From: Paraburkholderia hiiakae
GTDB lineage: Bacteria > Pseudomonadota > Gammaproteobacteria > Burkholderiales > Burkholderiaceae
Assembly (NCBI RefSeq): GCF_904848665.1
Contig: NZ_CAJHCQ010000008.1
Span: forward strand, 124,001-188,000
Direction of reading: 5' to 3'
Length of the DNA: 64,000 nucleotides
In this document: positions 51,001-59,481 of the stretch, in pieces
Layout of the letters: the number at the start of each line of letters is the position of its first letter
Position numbering within the stretch: position 1 is the first letter of the stretch
The notes under the pieces: model-generated
What the model was told of the DNA's origin: nothing
The model's input: the letters and a program-made list of their open reading frames with translations, nothing else
Database searches by the model: none
Translations under genes and position numbers: made by a program

Positions 51001-51568
51001 TTTCGCGCGTGTCGTGCAGGCGGTTCTCGGTCTCGCGGCGGCGTTCCTTGTATTTCGAAACGCCCGCGGCCTCTTCGAGGAACACGCGCAGCTCTTCGGG
51101 CTTTGCCTCGATGATCCGCGCAATCATGCCCTGCCCTATGATCGCGTACGCGCGCGGGCCGAGGCCCGTGCCGAGGAAGATGTCCTGGATATCGCGCCGG
51201 CGCGCCGGCAGGTTGTTGATGTAGTAGCTCGAAGTGCCGTCACGCGTGAGCACGCGCTTCACGGCGATCTCGGCATACTGACCCCACTGCCCGGCGGCCC
51301 GGCCGTCCGCGTTGTCGAACACCAGTTCGACGCTCGCGCGGCTGCCCGGCTTGCGCGCGGTGGAACCGTTGAAGATGACGTCCTGCATCGACTCGCCACG
51401 CAGCTCGGATGCCCGGGATTCACCCAGCACCCAGCGCACCGCGTCGATGATGTTGGATTTCCCACAGCCGTTCGGCCCGACCACCCCGACGAGTTGGCCC
51501 GGAACCTGGAAATGCGTGGGATCGACGAATGATTTGAAGCCAGCGAGTTTAATCGAGGTCAGACGCAC
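48050..51568 (-). CDS. smc: Chromosome partition protein SMC
   Basis: A 1172-residue ATPase that organises the chromosome with ScpA/ScpB. The head starts RLTSIKLAGFKSFVDPTHF with Walker A GPNGCGKSN (about 31-39). Two long coiled coils (about 170-500 and 660-1010) flank a hinge near 510-650. The C-terminal half-head has the signature LLSGGEKALTATAL and Walker B FCLLDEVDAPLDDAN. The GTG at 51568 is the conserved start; upstream ATG-initiated frame is unconserved. A 144-nt gap leads to zipA. Confidence 0.97.
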   Translation of the reverse strand: MRLTSIKLAGFKSFVDPTHFQVPGQLVGVVGPNGCGKSNIIDAVRWVLGESRASELRGESMQDVIFNGSTARKPGSRASVELVFDNADGRAAGQWGQYAEIAVKRVLTRDGTSSYYINNLPARRRDIQDIFLGTGLGPRAYAIIGQGMIARIIEAKPEELRVFLEEAAGVSKYKERRRETENRLHDTRENLTRVEDIVRELSNNLEKLEGQAVVATKFRDLQSEGEEKQRLLWLLRKNEAAGEQQRQQRAIEQAQIDLERHTAQLREVEAQLETLRVTHYSASDAMQGAQGALYEANAEVSRLEAEIKFIVESRNRAQAQIAALTAQREQWQVQAQKAQDDIEDAEEQLAIAEEKAALAEDDAAAKQEALPALENRWRDAQTQLNDERAGIARTEQAIKLEAAHQRNADQMLQQLQQRHERLKSEEGGLDAPDEAQLQELRMQLAEQEEVLHEAQARLADAQETVPRLDAERRAAHERVQAENAQIHQFEARLAALKQLQENVQTEGKIQPWLERHELGALPRLWKKLHVEAGWETALEAVLRERLAALEVSNLDWVKAFASDAPPAKLAFYSPPVAGQASAAPAGLTPLLSLVRIDDAGLRAVLTEWLGSTYVANDLAEALAQRTQLPGSCAFVVKAGHVVTRVGVQLYAADTEQAGMLARQQEIENLERQVRAQALLADEARTAVVRAEAAHTQAAQVLTDVRQQAERATQRVHALQMDVLKLTQAHERYTARSTQIREELDEIRTQIEEQRALRAESEANFERHDAELAELQARFEDNQLAFEALDEELGAARNQARDLERAAADARFAARNMANRIEELRRNIQVAHDQSERVAASLEDARAELETINEQTAHTGLQDALEIRAQKEDTLRAARAELDDLTAKLRAADETRLAAERALQPLRDRITELQLKEQAARLNGEQFVEQLQAAGVDEAALQEKLTADMKPSYLQGEVTRINNAIAALGPVNMAALDELAAAKERKTFLDAQSTDLTSAIETLEDAIRKIDQETRTLLQGTFDEVNRHFGELFPRLFGGGQAKLIMTGDEILDAGVQVMAQPPGKKNSTIHLLSGGEKALTATALVFAMFQLNPAPFCLLDEVDAPLDDANTERFANLVRAMSDKTQFLFISHNKIAMEMAQQLIGVTMQEQGVSRIVAVDMETAAGFAQNTV

Positions 51569-51737
51569 GGCGATATCGCTGTTTGAATAGTGGTGAACGG
51601 GACCGCCCGTGCCGTGCGTCGCTTGCCGCCGCGAATCCGGTATCGATCGCACGGCGGCGCAGTGCGCACAAGGCAGGCGCCACGGCTCGCCGCACGAACG
51701 CGCATGCGCGCGAGCGGTCGGCGGGAATCAGCGGCAA

Positions 51738-52841
51738 TCATACCATCGCACGCGCGCCATTCCGCGCGCGGGAAGGCCCTGGACCCGAGCCGCCGCCTGC
51801 GCCCCCATCGCGGTTGCCGCCGCCGTTGCCATCATCGCCGCCGGGGTCGCTGCCGTCGGCGTCGTCCGCGTCATCGGTGCGGCTGGCGTCGGCGTGGGTC
51901 ATGACGCTCGCGTCGGCGCCCACGTGTGCGCCGCGCTTGCGCGCGTCCTGCGCGCGGTGCACCCAGCTCGACAGCAGGGAAGCGAGCACGATACACGCGC
52001 CGCCCGCCCATTCGCGCGGGCCCGGGGTCTCGCCCGCGAAGAGCCACGACGTGAGCGCCGTCACGACGATTTCGAACAGCATGATGATCGAGGCGCGGTT
52101 CGCCGGCACGCGGGCAAGCCCGTACTGAACGAGCATGTTGTTGGTGCCGAGCACGATGCCGAGCGCGAGCACCAGTAGCACGACGCGCGCGAGATGCTCG
52201 CCTGCCGGTGCGGCCGACATCGGCTCGAAGCAGGAGGTCAGCGCGCCGAAGAGCGCGGCGCCCGCGAAGATCGTTGCGGTGCGCATCTCCGGCTTCATGT
52301 GCGGAAGCACGCGGCTCGTCTTCACGACGAGCACGTTACTCATCGCGAAACCCATGCCGCCAATGAGACCCGCCCATTCGGCGGCGTTGGCGGGCAGCGG
52401 CACGCCGAGCTGCGGCGACCACAGCATCAGCACCGCACCGAGGAGCGACAGCGCCGCGAGCGCACCTCCCGCCCAGTTCAGGCGCTCGTGCAGGATGAAG
52501 TGCGCGAAGATCGCTGTCCAGGCCGGGGTCAGATAGAAGAGCAGCAGGACGCGCATCACTTCGCCGTGGATCGCGCCCCACACGAAACCCACGTTGGTCA
52601 CGCCCGCGGCAAGCCCGAGCATCGGCAGGACCCAGTGCCAGCGCACGGTCGCGAGCGAGCGCCAGCGCAGCGCGAGGACGAAGAGGCAGCCGGCTGCACT
52701 CGTCGCAGCGCTGGATGCCGTGCCGGTGAGTCCGGCGGCCGCCAGCATGCGCAGCGGATACCAGACAAAACCCCATACGGACGCGCCAATCATGATGGCG
52801 AGCGTTGGCCACGCGGCGCGCAAGCCCGTGCTCTGGCTCAT
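51738..52841 (-). CDS. EamA/DMT-superfamily permease with acidic Gly-rich tail
   Basis: A 367-residue inner-membrane protein with about ten hydrophobic segments in two EamA repeats (first: IMIGASVWGFVWYPLRML; second around EWAGLIGGMGFAMSNVLVVK). After the last helix (ACIVLASLLSSWVHRA) comes a hydrophilic tail of about 75 residues with DADDADGSDPGGDDGNGGG and then RNGARAMV. The tail is not part of the family. Substrate unknown. It is divergent from dapC and upstream of smc. Confidence 0.85.
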   Translation of the reverse strand: MSQSTGLRAAWPTLAIMIGASVWGFVWYPLRMLAAAGLTGTASSAATSAAGCLFVLALRWRSLATVRWHWVLPMLGLAAGVTNVGFVWGAIHGEVMRVLLLFYLTPAWTAIFAHFILHERLNWAGGALAALSLLGAVLMLWSPQLGVPLPANAAEWAGLIGGMGFAMSNVLVVKTSRVLPHMKPEMRTATIFAGAALFGALTSCFEPMSAAPAGEHLARVVLLVLALGIVLGTNNMLVQYGLARVPANRASIIMLFEIVVTALTSWLFAGETPGPREWAGGACIVLASLLSSWVHRAQDARKRGAHVGADASVMTHADASRTDDADDADGSDPGGDDGNGGGNRDGGAGGGSGPGPSRARNGARAMV

Positions 52842-53010
52842 TGCTTGTGCTTCCCTCGACCCGGCCCCGGCCGCGCATTCGCAGCACCGGCTTCGTTGTT
52901 CGAAACGCGATTCGAAAATTCCATGCTTTTCCTTTGTCTTGTCGTCCGGCGAGCACCGGCTGCGCCAAGGCGGGATCTGGCCGGCGCCCGCGGCAGCAAC
53001 GGCGCCACGC

Positions 53011-53016
53011 TATAAT
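53011..53016 (+). promoter_or_regulatory. dapC: Candidate dapC promoter -10 (TATAAT)
   Basis: A consensus TATAAT in the DMT-dapC intergenic region, 137 nt ahead of the dapC GTG. No clear -35 at 17 nt. Its position inside the open frame upstream of dapC argues for the downstream start. Confidence 0.4.
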
Positions 53017-53152
53017 CAAAGGCTTGCAGCTCCAAGGCCGCGCCGCCGTGTTTTCGCCGAGCCCAGCGCAACTGGCTCGCCGGCCCGCAGTGGCCGCCCC
53101 AATCCTGCGCGCCACGCCATCCGTCTTTCGCCCACGCCTGTCCGACGCCCAA

Positions 53153-54376
53153 GTGAATCCGCTACTCGACACCCTTCAGTCCTATCCCTTCGAAAAGCTG
53201 CGCATACTCTTCAAGGACGTCACGCCGAACGCCGGCCTGCGCCATATCAGCTTCGGGATCGGCGAGCCGAAACACCCCACTCCTGCGCTGATCCGCGACG
53301 CCATCGTGGCATCGCTCGATGGCCTCTCGTCGTACCCGGCCACAGCGGGCACGCCCGCGCTGCGCGAGTCGATTGCGAACTGGGTGAAAGCGCGCTACGG
53401 GCTGCCGGCCATCGACGCAGCCACGGAAATCCTGCCGGTCTCTGGCTCGCGCGAAGCGCTGTTCGCGCTGGCGCAGGCCGTGATCGACCCGACAGCGGGC
53501 GTGAAAGACCCGGCGAAGCGGGCGATCGTACTCTGCCCGAACCCTTTCTACCAGATCTACGAAGGCGCCGCGCTGCTGGGCGGCGGCGAGCCGTACTTCG
53601 TGAACAGCGATCCGACCCGCAACTTCGCCTGCGACTATTCGCAGGTTCCCGAAGAAGTCTGGGCGCGCACGCAGCTGCTGTACGTGTGCTCGCCGGGCAA
53701 TCCCACGGGCGCCGTGATCACGCTCGACGACTGGCGCGAGCTGTTCGCGCTTTCCGATCGCTACGGCTTCGTGATCGCCTCGGACGAGTGCTACTCGGAA
53801 ATCTATTTCGACGAAGCGAATCCGCCGCTCGGCGGTCTCGAGGCCGCGCACAAGCTGGGCCGCGGCTTCGAGCGTCTCGTCATGTTGTCGAGCCTTTCCA
53901 AGCGGTCGAACGCGCCGGGCATGCGCTCGGGCTTCGTGGCCGGGGACGCCGCCATCCTCAAGCAGTTCCTGCTGTACCGCACCTATCACGGCTCGGCGAT
54001 GTCGCCGGTCTGGCAGTCCGCCAGCATCGCGGCCTGGGGCGACGAGGCGCACGTGCGCGAAAACCGCGCGAAATACGTGACGAAGTTCTCGACCGTCACG
54101 CCCATGCTCGCCGACGTGCTCGACGTGAAATTGCCCGACGCCGCGTTCTACCTCTGGGCCAACGTCGCGCGCACCGGCCTGACCGACACCGCGTTCGCCC
54201 AGCGTCTCTACGCCGACTATAATGTGACGGTTCTGCCCGGCTCGTTCCTCGCGCGCGAGGCGCATGGCGCGAATCCGGGTAAAGACTTCGTCCGCATGGC
54301 GCTCGTCGCCGACGTCGAGGAGTGCATCGAGGGCGCGCAGCGCATCGTCGAGTTCTGCCGCTCGCTCAAACCGTAA
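53153..54376 (+). CDS. dapC: N-succinyldiaminopimelate aminotransferase
   Basis: A 407-residue class I PLP aminotransferase of the succinylase lysine/DAP pathway. It has NPLLDTLQSYPFEKLRIL at the start, ISFGIGEPKHPTPA, CSPGNPTGAVI, SDECYSEIYFD and the Schiff-base Lys250 in SLSKRSNAPGMRSGF. The GTG at 53153 matches the family start; the open frame runs 348 nt further but passes through a promoter-like TATAAT and overlaps the divergent gene. It heads dapC-dapD-(arsC-like)-dapE. Confidence 0.95.
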   Translation: MNPLLDTLQSYPFEKLRILFKDVTPNAGLRHISFGIGEPKHPTPALIRDAIVASLDGLSSYPATAGTPALRESIANWVKARYGLPAIDAATEILPVSGSREALFALAQAVIDPTAGVKDPAKRAIVLCPNPFYQIYEGAALLGGGEPYFVNSDPTRNFACDYSQVPEEVWARTQLLYVCSPGNPTGAVITLDDWRELFALSDRYGFVIASDECYSEIYFDEANPPLGGLEAAHKLGRGFERLVMLSSLSKRSNAPGMRSGFVAGDAAILKQFLLYRTYHGSAMSPVWQSASIAAWGDEAHVRENRAKYVTKFSTVTPMLADVLDVKLPDAAFYLWANVARTGLTDTAFAQRLYADYNVTVLPGSFLAREAHGANPGKDFVRMALVADVEECIEGAQRIVEFCRSLKP

Positions 54377-54458
54377 AGCCTTTCTCGTGCGCGCCGGGGT
54401 CCTGCACCTCGCTGCGCGCAACACCGCTTTCAACCATCAATCTCACGAAATCACCACC

Positions 54459-55286
54459 ATGTCGCAACAACTTCAGCAGATCATCGACACCGCCTGGGAA
54501 AACCGCGCCGATTTTTCGCCCAGGTCGGCCCCGAACGACGTGCGCGAAGCCGTCGCCCACGTCATTTCCGAGCTGGACCGTGGCGCGCTGCGCTGCGCCG
54601 AGAAGAAGGACGGCGACTGGGTCGTCAACCAGTGGGTGAAGAAGGCCGTGCTGCTGTCGTTCCGCCTGGAAGACAACGCGCCGATGCCCGCGGGCGGCTA
54701 CAGCCAGTTCTACGACAAGGTGCCCTCGAAGTTCGCCAACTACACGGCTGAAGACTTCGCCGCGGGCGGATTCCGCGTGGTGCCGCCGGCTATCGCGCGC
54801 CGCGGTTCGTTCATCGCGAAAAACGTCGTGCTGATGCCGTCGTACACCAACATCGGCGCGTACGTCGATGAAGGCACGATGGTCGACACGTGGGCCACGG
54901 TTGGTTCGTGCGCGCAGATCGGCAAGAACGTGCACCTCTCGGGTGGCGTGGGCATCGGCGGCGTGCTGGAGCCGCTGCAGGCCAACCCGGTCATCATCGA
55001 AGACAACTGCTTCATCGGCGCGCGCTCGGAAGTCGTGGAAGGCGTGATCGTCGAAGAGAACTCGGTGATCTCGATGGGCGTGTATCTCGGCCAGTCGACC
55101 AAGATTTACGACCGGGAAACCGGCGAAGTGTCGTATGGCCGTATTCCGGCGGGCTCGGTCGTGGTCGCGGGCAACCTGCCCTCGAAGGACGGCTCGCACA
55201 GCCTCTACTGCGCCGTGATCGTCAAGAAGGTCGACGCGAAGACGCGCGCCAAGGTCGGCCTGAACGAGCTGCTGCGAGGCGACTGA
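54459..55286 (+). CDS. dapD: Tetrahydrodipicolinate N-succinyltransferase
   Basis: A 275-residue trimeric acyltransferase that succinylates tetrahydrodipicolinate. The N-terminal helical domain (SQQLQQIIDTAWENRADF) is followed by the hexapeptide beta-helix (GAYVDEGTMVDTWATVGSCAQIGKNVHLSG) and the C-terminal VKKVDAKTRAKVGLNELLRG. Length equals the family norm. Its stop overlaps the next start by 1 nt. Confidence 0.98.
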   Translation: MSQQLQQIIDTAWENRADFSPRSAPNDVREAVAHVISELDRGALRCAEKKDGDWVVNQWVKKAVLLSFRLEDNAPMPAGGYSQFYDKVPSKFANYTAEDFAAGGFRVVPPAIARRGSFIAKNVVLMPSYTNIGAYVDEGTMVDTWATVGSCAQIGKNVHLSGGVGIGGVLEPLQANPVIIEDNCFIGARSEVVEGVIVEENSVISMGVYLGQSTKIYDRETGEVSYGRIPAGSVVVAGNLPSKDGSHSLYCAVIVKKVDAKTRAKVGLNELLRGD

Positions 55287-55651
55287 TGGCGAAGTCTGCC
55301 AAGACCGTTGTCTACGGCATTCCGAACTGCGACACCGTGAAGAAGGCCCGCGTGTGGCTCGAAGAGCACGGCGTCGAGTTCGAGTTTCACGACTTCAAGA
55401 AGGCGGGCGTCTCGAATGCGCTCGTCCAGGACTGGCTCAAGGACGTGTCGCTCGATCAGCTCATCAACAAGCGCGGCACGACCTGGCGCGGCCTTTCGGA
55501 CGTGCACAAGGCCGAAGCCGACACGACCGCCGGCGCGATTGCGCTGATGATCCACAAGCCGTCGATCATCAAGCGGCCCGTGGTCGTGGTGAACGGCCGC
55601 GTGAAGACGCTCGGCTTTTCCGCCGACCAGTATGCGGAGCTCTTCGCTTGA
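55286..55651 (+). CDS. ArsC/Spx-family reductase (YffB-like)
   Basis: A 121-residue thioredoxin-fold protein of the ArsC/Spx superfamily. The active-site Cys is in VYGIPNCDTVKKARVWL (residue 15), with the family's later RGTTWRGL and KPSIIKRPVVVVNG segments. There is no CXXC and no clear arsenate Arg triad, so arsenate reduction is unlikely; a glutathione-linked thiol reductase is a better guess. It is fused into the dap operon (TGATG overlap with dapD), as yffB precedes dapE in E. coli. Confidence 0.92.
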   Translation: MAKSAKTVVYGIPNCDTVKKARVWLEEHGVEFEFHDFKKAGVSNALVQDWLKDVSLDQLINKRGTTWRGLSDVHKAEADTTAGAIALMIHKPSIIKRPVVVVNGRVKTLGFSADQYAELFA

Positions 55652-55720
55652 GCGCCGTGTGAGACCGGTGCGCCTGGTCTGCTCCATGGCACTCGAGCGC
55701 GCACGGTCATGACAAGTTGT

Positions 55721-55760
55721 TGCCGGCCCCTGCTCCATCAGCGGCGCCGGCATTTTTATT
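55721..55760 (+). terminator. Terminator-like hairpin before dapE
   Basis: Stem TGCCGGC (55721-55727) with GCCGGCA (55746-55752), an 18-nt loop, then TTTTTATT, ending 15 nt before the dapE ATG. It could attenuate transcription into dapE. Confidence 0.6.
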
Positions 55761-55775
55761 GAAAGTGGTCTTTTT

Positions 55776-56915
55776 ATGTCCGCCACCCTCGCCCTTACCG
55801 AAGCCCTGATCGCGCGCGCGTCCGTCACGCCCGACGACCAGCACTGCCAGCGCATCATGACCGAACGCCTCAGCGCGCTCGGCTTCGCGTGCGAAACGAT
55901 CGAATCCAACGGCGTGACGAACCTGTGGGCCGTCAAGCGCGGCACCGCGGGCGCGCAAGGCCCGCTGCTCGCCTTCGCGGGCCACACCGACGTCGTGCCG
56001 ACCGGCCCCATCGAACAATGGAGCTCGCCGCCGTTCCAGCCCTCGCACCGCGACGGCGTTCTCTACGGCCGTGGCGCCGCCGACATGAAGACCTCGCTCG
56101 CGGCCTTCGTGGTGGCAAGCGAAGAGTTCGTGGCGATGCATCCGCAGCATCGTGGCGCCATCGCGTTCCTCATCACGAGCGACGAGGAAGGCCCGGCTAC
56201 CGACGGCACCGTGAAGGTCGTCGAGGCGCTAGAGGCGCGCGGTGAGAAGATGGATTACTGCATCGTGGGCGAACCCACTTCGACCCATACGCTCGGCGAC
56301 TGTGTGAAGAACGGCCGCCGCGGCTCGATGTCGGGCAAGCTCGTCGTGAAGGGCGTGCAGGGGCATATCGCCTATCCGCATCTCGCGAAGAACCCGGTGC
56401 ATCTGCTGGCCCCCGCGCTCGCCGAACTCGTCGCCGAAAAGTGGGACGACGGCAACGAATACTTCCCGCCCACCACGTGGCAGGTGTCGAACATGCACAG
56501 CGGCACGGGCGCGAGCAACGTGATTCCGGGCCACGCCGACGTGATGTTCAACTTCCGCTTCTCCACCGCGAGCACGGTGGAAGGCCTGCAAAAGCGCGTG
56601 CACGCCATCCTCGACAAGCACGGCCTCGAATATGACCTGCACTGGAGCGTGAGCGGCCTGCCCTTCCTCACGCCGCGCGGCGCACTCTCGAACGCGCTCG
56701 CAAAAGCGATCCACGACGAAACCGGCGTCACCACCGAACTCTCGACCACGGGCGGCACGTCCGATGGCCGCTTCATCGCGCGCATGTGCGAGCAGGTGGT
56801 GGAGTTCGGGCCGCCCAACGCCAGCATCCACAAGATCGATGAGCATATCGAAGTGAAATTCATCGATCCGCTCAAGAACGTATATCGCCGCGTGCTCGAA
56901 CAGCTGATCGCCTGA
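55776..56915 (+). CDS. dapE: Succinyl-diaminopimelate desuccinylase
   Basis: A 379-residue M20 di-zinc hydrolase releasing LL-DAP. Zinc and catalytic residues are visible: FAGHTDVVPTGP (His70, Asp72), GRGAADMKTSLAAF (Asp), ITSDEEGPATDGT (catalytic Glu pair) and the later TTGGTSDGRF. Length is typical. It closes the dap set; prmB follows after 33 nt. Confidence 0.98.
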   Translation: MSATLALTEALIARASVTPDDQHCQRIMTERLSALGFACETIESNGVTNLWAVKRGTAGAQGPLLAFAGHTDVVPTGPIEQWSSPPFQPSHRDGVLYGRGAADMKTSLAAFVVASEEFVAMHPQHRGAIAFLITSDEEGPATDGTVKVVEALEARGEKMDYCIVGEPTSTHTLGDCVKNGRRGSMSGKLVVKGVQGHIAYPHLAKNPVHLLAPALAELVAEKWDDGNEYFPPTTWQVSNMHSGTGASNVIPGHADVMFNFRFSTASTVEGLQKRVHAILDKHGLEYDLHWSVSGLPFLTPRGALSNALAKAIHDETGVTTELSTTGGTSDGRFIARMCEQVVEFGPPNASIHKIDEHIEVKFIDPLKNVYRRVLEQLIA

Positions 56916-56948
56916 CCGGCCAACCAAACACGCTCTGGAGTCCAGAAC

Positions 56949-57845
56949 ATGACCCATCCGCTAGCCGCTACCTTTGCCACTGTTCGCGACCTGCTGCGCT
57001 ACGGTGTCTCGCGCTTTTCGGCCGCACAACTGGCCTTCGGCCACGGCTCGAGCAACGCCTACGACGAAGCCGCGTACCTGGTTCTGCACACGCTGCACTT
57101 GCCGCTCGACCTGCTCGACCCGTTTCTCGACGCGCGCCTCACGACCGAGGAAATCGACAAGGTGCTCGGCGTGATCGAGCGCCGCGCAACCGACCGCGTG
57201 CCCGCCGCCTACATCACGCAGGAAGCGTGGATGCACGGCCTGCGCTTCTACGTGGATGAGCGCGTCATCGTGCCGCGCTCGTTCATCGGCGAGCTGCTCG
57301 CAGACGGCCTGCAGCCCTACGTGGAAGATCCCGAGCAGGTCAGCGCGGTGCTGGAACTGTGCACCGGCTCGGCCAGCCTCGCGATTCTCGCGGCGCACGC
57401 GTTTCCGAACGCCGACATCGACGCCGTCGATCTCTCCGCGCCCGCGCTCGAAGTGGCGAAGCGCAACGTGCACGAACACGATCTCGACGAGCGCATTGCC
57501 CTCTTCGAAGGCGACCTGTACGCGCCGCTGCCCGAGCGCCGCTACGACGTGATCATCACGAACCCGCCGTACGTGAATGCCGACTCGATGCAGGCGTTGC
57601 CGCCCGAGTATCGCCACGAGCCGGAAATGGCGCTCGCGGGTGGCGCGGACGGCATGGACATCGTGCGCCGCATCGTCAAGGACGCACGCAACTGGCTCAC
57701 CGATAACGGCGTGCTGGTGGTCGAGATCGGCAACGAGCGCGAGAACGTGGAAGCGGCGTTCGGCGGCCTGGACATCGTCTGGCTCTCGACGAGCGCCGGC
57801 GACGATCAAGTCTTCCTGATTCAGGCCTGCGACTTGCCGGTCTGA
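56949..57845 (+). CDS. prmB: Ribosomal protein L3 glutamine methyltransferase
   Basis: A 298-residue HemK-family enzyme. It has an N-terminal helical domain, the linker FYVDERVIVPRSFIGELL, the SAM motif ELCTGSASLAILAA and the catalytic NPPYVN at about residue 188. PrmB rather than PrmC is indicated by VPRSFIGELL and LPPEYRHEPEMALAGGADGMD. It methylates Gln in L3. The Shine-Dalgarno region is TCTGGAGT just before the ATG. Confidence 0.95.
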   Translation: MTHPLAATFATVRDLLRYGVSRFSAAQLAFGHGSSNAYDEAAYLVLHTLHLPLDLLDPFLDARLTTEEIDKVLGVIERRATDRVPAAYITQEAWMHGLRFYVDERVIVPRSFIGELLADGLQPYVEDPEQVSAVLELCTGSASLAILAAHAFPNADIDAVDLSAPALEVAKRNVHEHDLDERIALFEGDLYAPLPERRYDVIITNPPYVNADSMQALPPEYRHEPEMALAGGADGMDIVRRIVKDARNWLTDNGVLVVEIGNERENVEAAFGGLDIVWLSTSAGDDQVFLIQACDLPV

Positions 57846-58012
57846 CCGATCTGCGCGAACGAGCCGCGGCGTCCGTGCGCCGTGTCTCGCTGCGTGCAGG
57901 ACTGGGACGATAGCCGTCGTCGCAGCGGGTTCGGTAAGATTGAGCCCTCCGGCCGTGCGCTTCCCCGCGCGGGCCGGCCCTGCGTCCAGCTGAAGGAGCG
58001 TCCCACGCATCT

Positions 58013-59455
58013 ATGCGATTCGACTGGTCACACCTCGGCACGCTGCTCGCGATCATCCATCTGCTTGGGCTGATCGCGGCGTGCCACGCGATCCTCAACA
58101 CGCGCACCTCACAGGGCGCGATTGCCTGGGCCGTCTCGCTCGCGACGATGCCCTATCTCACGCTCGTCCCGTATCTCTTTCTCGGCCGCAGCAAGTTCGC
58201 GGGCTATGCCGACGCGAGGCGCCTGCGCAACGAAACATTGCGCTCACACGCTCACGCGCCGGATTGGGACAAGCTCGTATCCGCGGGCGAATGGCCAGCC
58301 GACGAACTGGGCGTACGCGTGATCCGCACGTTCGCGCGCCTGGGCGGCATGCCGCTCGTGCCGGGCAATGCCGTGCGCACACTCGTGAATGGCGAAGCGA
58401 CGTTCTCCGCCATCTTCGATGCAATCGAACGCGCCGAGCACTACGTGATCGTGCAGTTCTTCATCGTGCGCGCCGACGCGCTCGGCGACATGCTGAAGGA
58501 CGTGCTGCTCGACTGCAGGAAACGCGGCGTGCGCGCGTACTTGCTGTACGACAGCATCGGCTCGTTCGACCTGCCCGCCAGCTACGTGCACGAGTTGCAG
58601 GACGGTGGCGTGGAAGTGCACCCGTTCTCCACGAAGCGCCACTTCGTCAACCGCTTCCAGCTCAACTTCCGTAACCACCGCAAGATCGTCGTAGTGGACG
58701 GCCAGCACGCGTTCGTGGGCGGCCACAACGTGGGCGTCGAATACCTGGGCGCGAATGCGCGCCTCTCGCCCTGGCGCGATACGCATATCGAACTGCGCGG
58801 ACCGGCGGTCGCCAACGTGCAGTTCGCCTTCACCGAAGACTGGTATTGGGCCACCCAGCAGCTCCCCGGCTGCGAGCCGCCCACCGTCGTGCCGCGCGAC
58901 GGCGACGACATGTACTGCCTCGTCTTGCCCACGGGTCCGGCCGACCGCCAGGAGACCTGCTCGCTCTTCTTCGTCGAGGCGATCAACGCCGCGAAGAAAC
59001 GCCTGTGGATCACCACGCCCTACCTCGTGCCCGACGAAGCCGTGTTCTCGGCGCTGCGCCTCGCGGCGCTGCGCGGCGTGGACGTGCGCATCATGATCCC
59101 GAGCCGGCGCGACCATTACGTGGTGTTCGAAGCGTCAATGCTGTACGCCTTCGATGCGGTGCGCGCGGGCATCCGCATCTTCCGCTACAAGCCGGGCTTT
59201 TTGCACCAGAAAGTCGTGCTGATCGACGACGTGGCTGCGGCCATCGGCAGCGCGAATCTCGACAACCGGTCGTTTCGCCTGAACTTCGAGATCATGGTGC
59301 TGACGGTGCATCGCGGCTTCGCGGCCGAAGTCGAAGCGATGCTGCTGCGCGACTTCGAAGAGACCTTCGAGATCGACCGCAGCGAGTACCGCGACGCGCC
59401 CGCGTGGCGCAAGATCACGATGCACCTCGCGCGGCTCTTCGCGCCGATTCTGTAA
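58013..59455 (+). CDS. cls: Cardiolipin synthase
   Basis: A 480-residue inner-membrane phospholipase D-family enzyme that condenses two phosphatidylglycerols. Two N-terminal hydrophobic segments (TLLAIIHLLGLIAACHAI; IAWAVSLATMPYLTLVPYLFLG) precede two HKD motifs: NHRKIVVVD (His222) with GGHNVG, and LHQKVVLID (His398) with GSANLDNRS. Length is standard. It has GAAGGAGCG 8-15 nt upstream of the ATG. Confidence 0.96.
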   Translation: MRFDWSHLGTLLAIIHLLGLIAACHAILNTRTSQGAIAWAVSLATMPYLTLVPYLFLGRSKFAGYADARRLRNETLRSHAHAPDWDKLVSAGEWPADELGVRVIRTFARLGGMPLVPGNAVRTLVNGEATFSAIFDAIERAEHYVIVQFFIVRADALGDMLKDVLLDCRKRGVRAYLLYDSIGSFDLPASYVHELQDGGVEVHPFSTKRHFVNRFQLNFRNHRKIVVVDGQHAFVGGHNVGVEYLGANARLSPWRDTHIELRGPAVANVQFAFTEDWYWATQQLPGCEPPTVVPRDGDDMYCLVLPTGPADRQETCSLFFVEAINAAKKRLWITTPYLVPDEAVFSALRLAALRGVDVRIMIPSRRDHYVVFEASMLYAFDAVRAGIRIFRYKPGFLHQKVVLIDDVAAAIGSANLDNRSFRLNFEIMVLTVHRGFAAEVEAMLLRDFEETFEIDRSEYRDAPAWRKITMHLARLFAPIL

Positions 59456-59481
59456 CGCGCGCCTTTTCCGCCGGCCGACGC

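Noticed and set aside
48173..51532. An 1119-codon plus-strand open frame opposite smc
   Set aside because: It mirrors the codon bias of smc in GC-rich DNA, is rich in Arg, His and Val, and shows no domain. SMC on the minus strand is unambiguous.
52805..53152. N-terminal extension of dapC
   Set aside because: It overlaps the divergent transporter start and contains a TATAAT. The family start is at the GTG 53153.
55286..55651. Arsenate reductase and an arsenic resistance locus
   Set aside because: No arsB, arsR or arsH nearby; the sequence is YffB-like and embedded in the dap operon.
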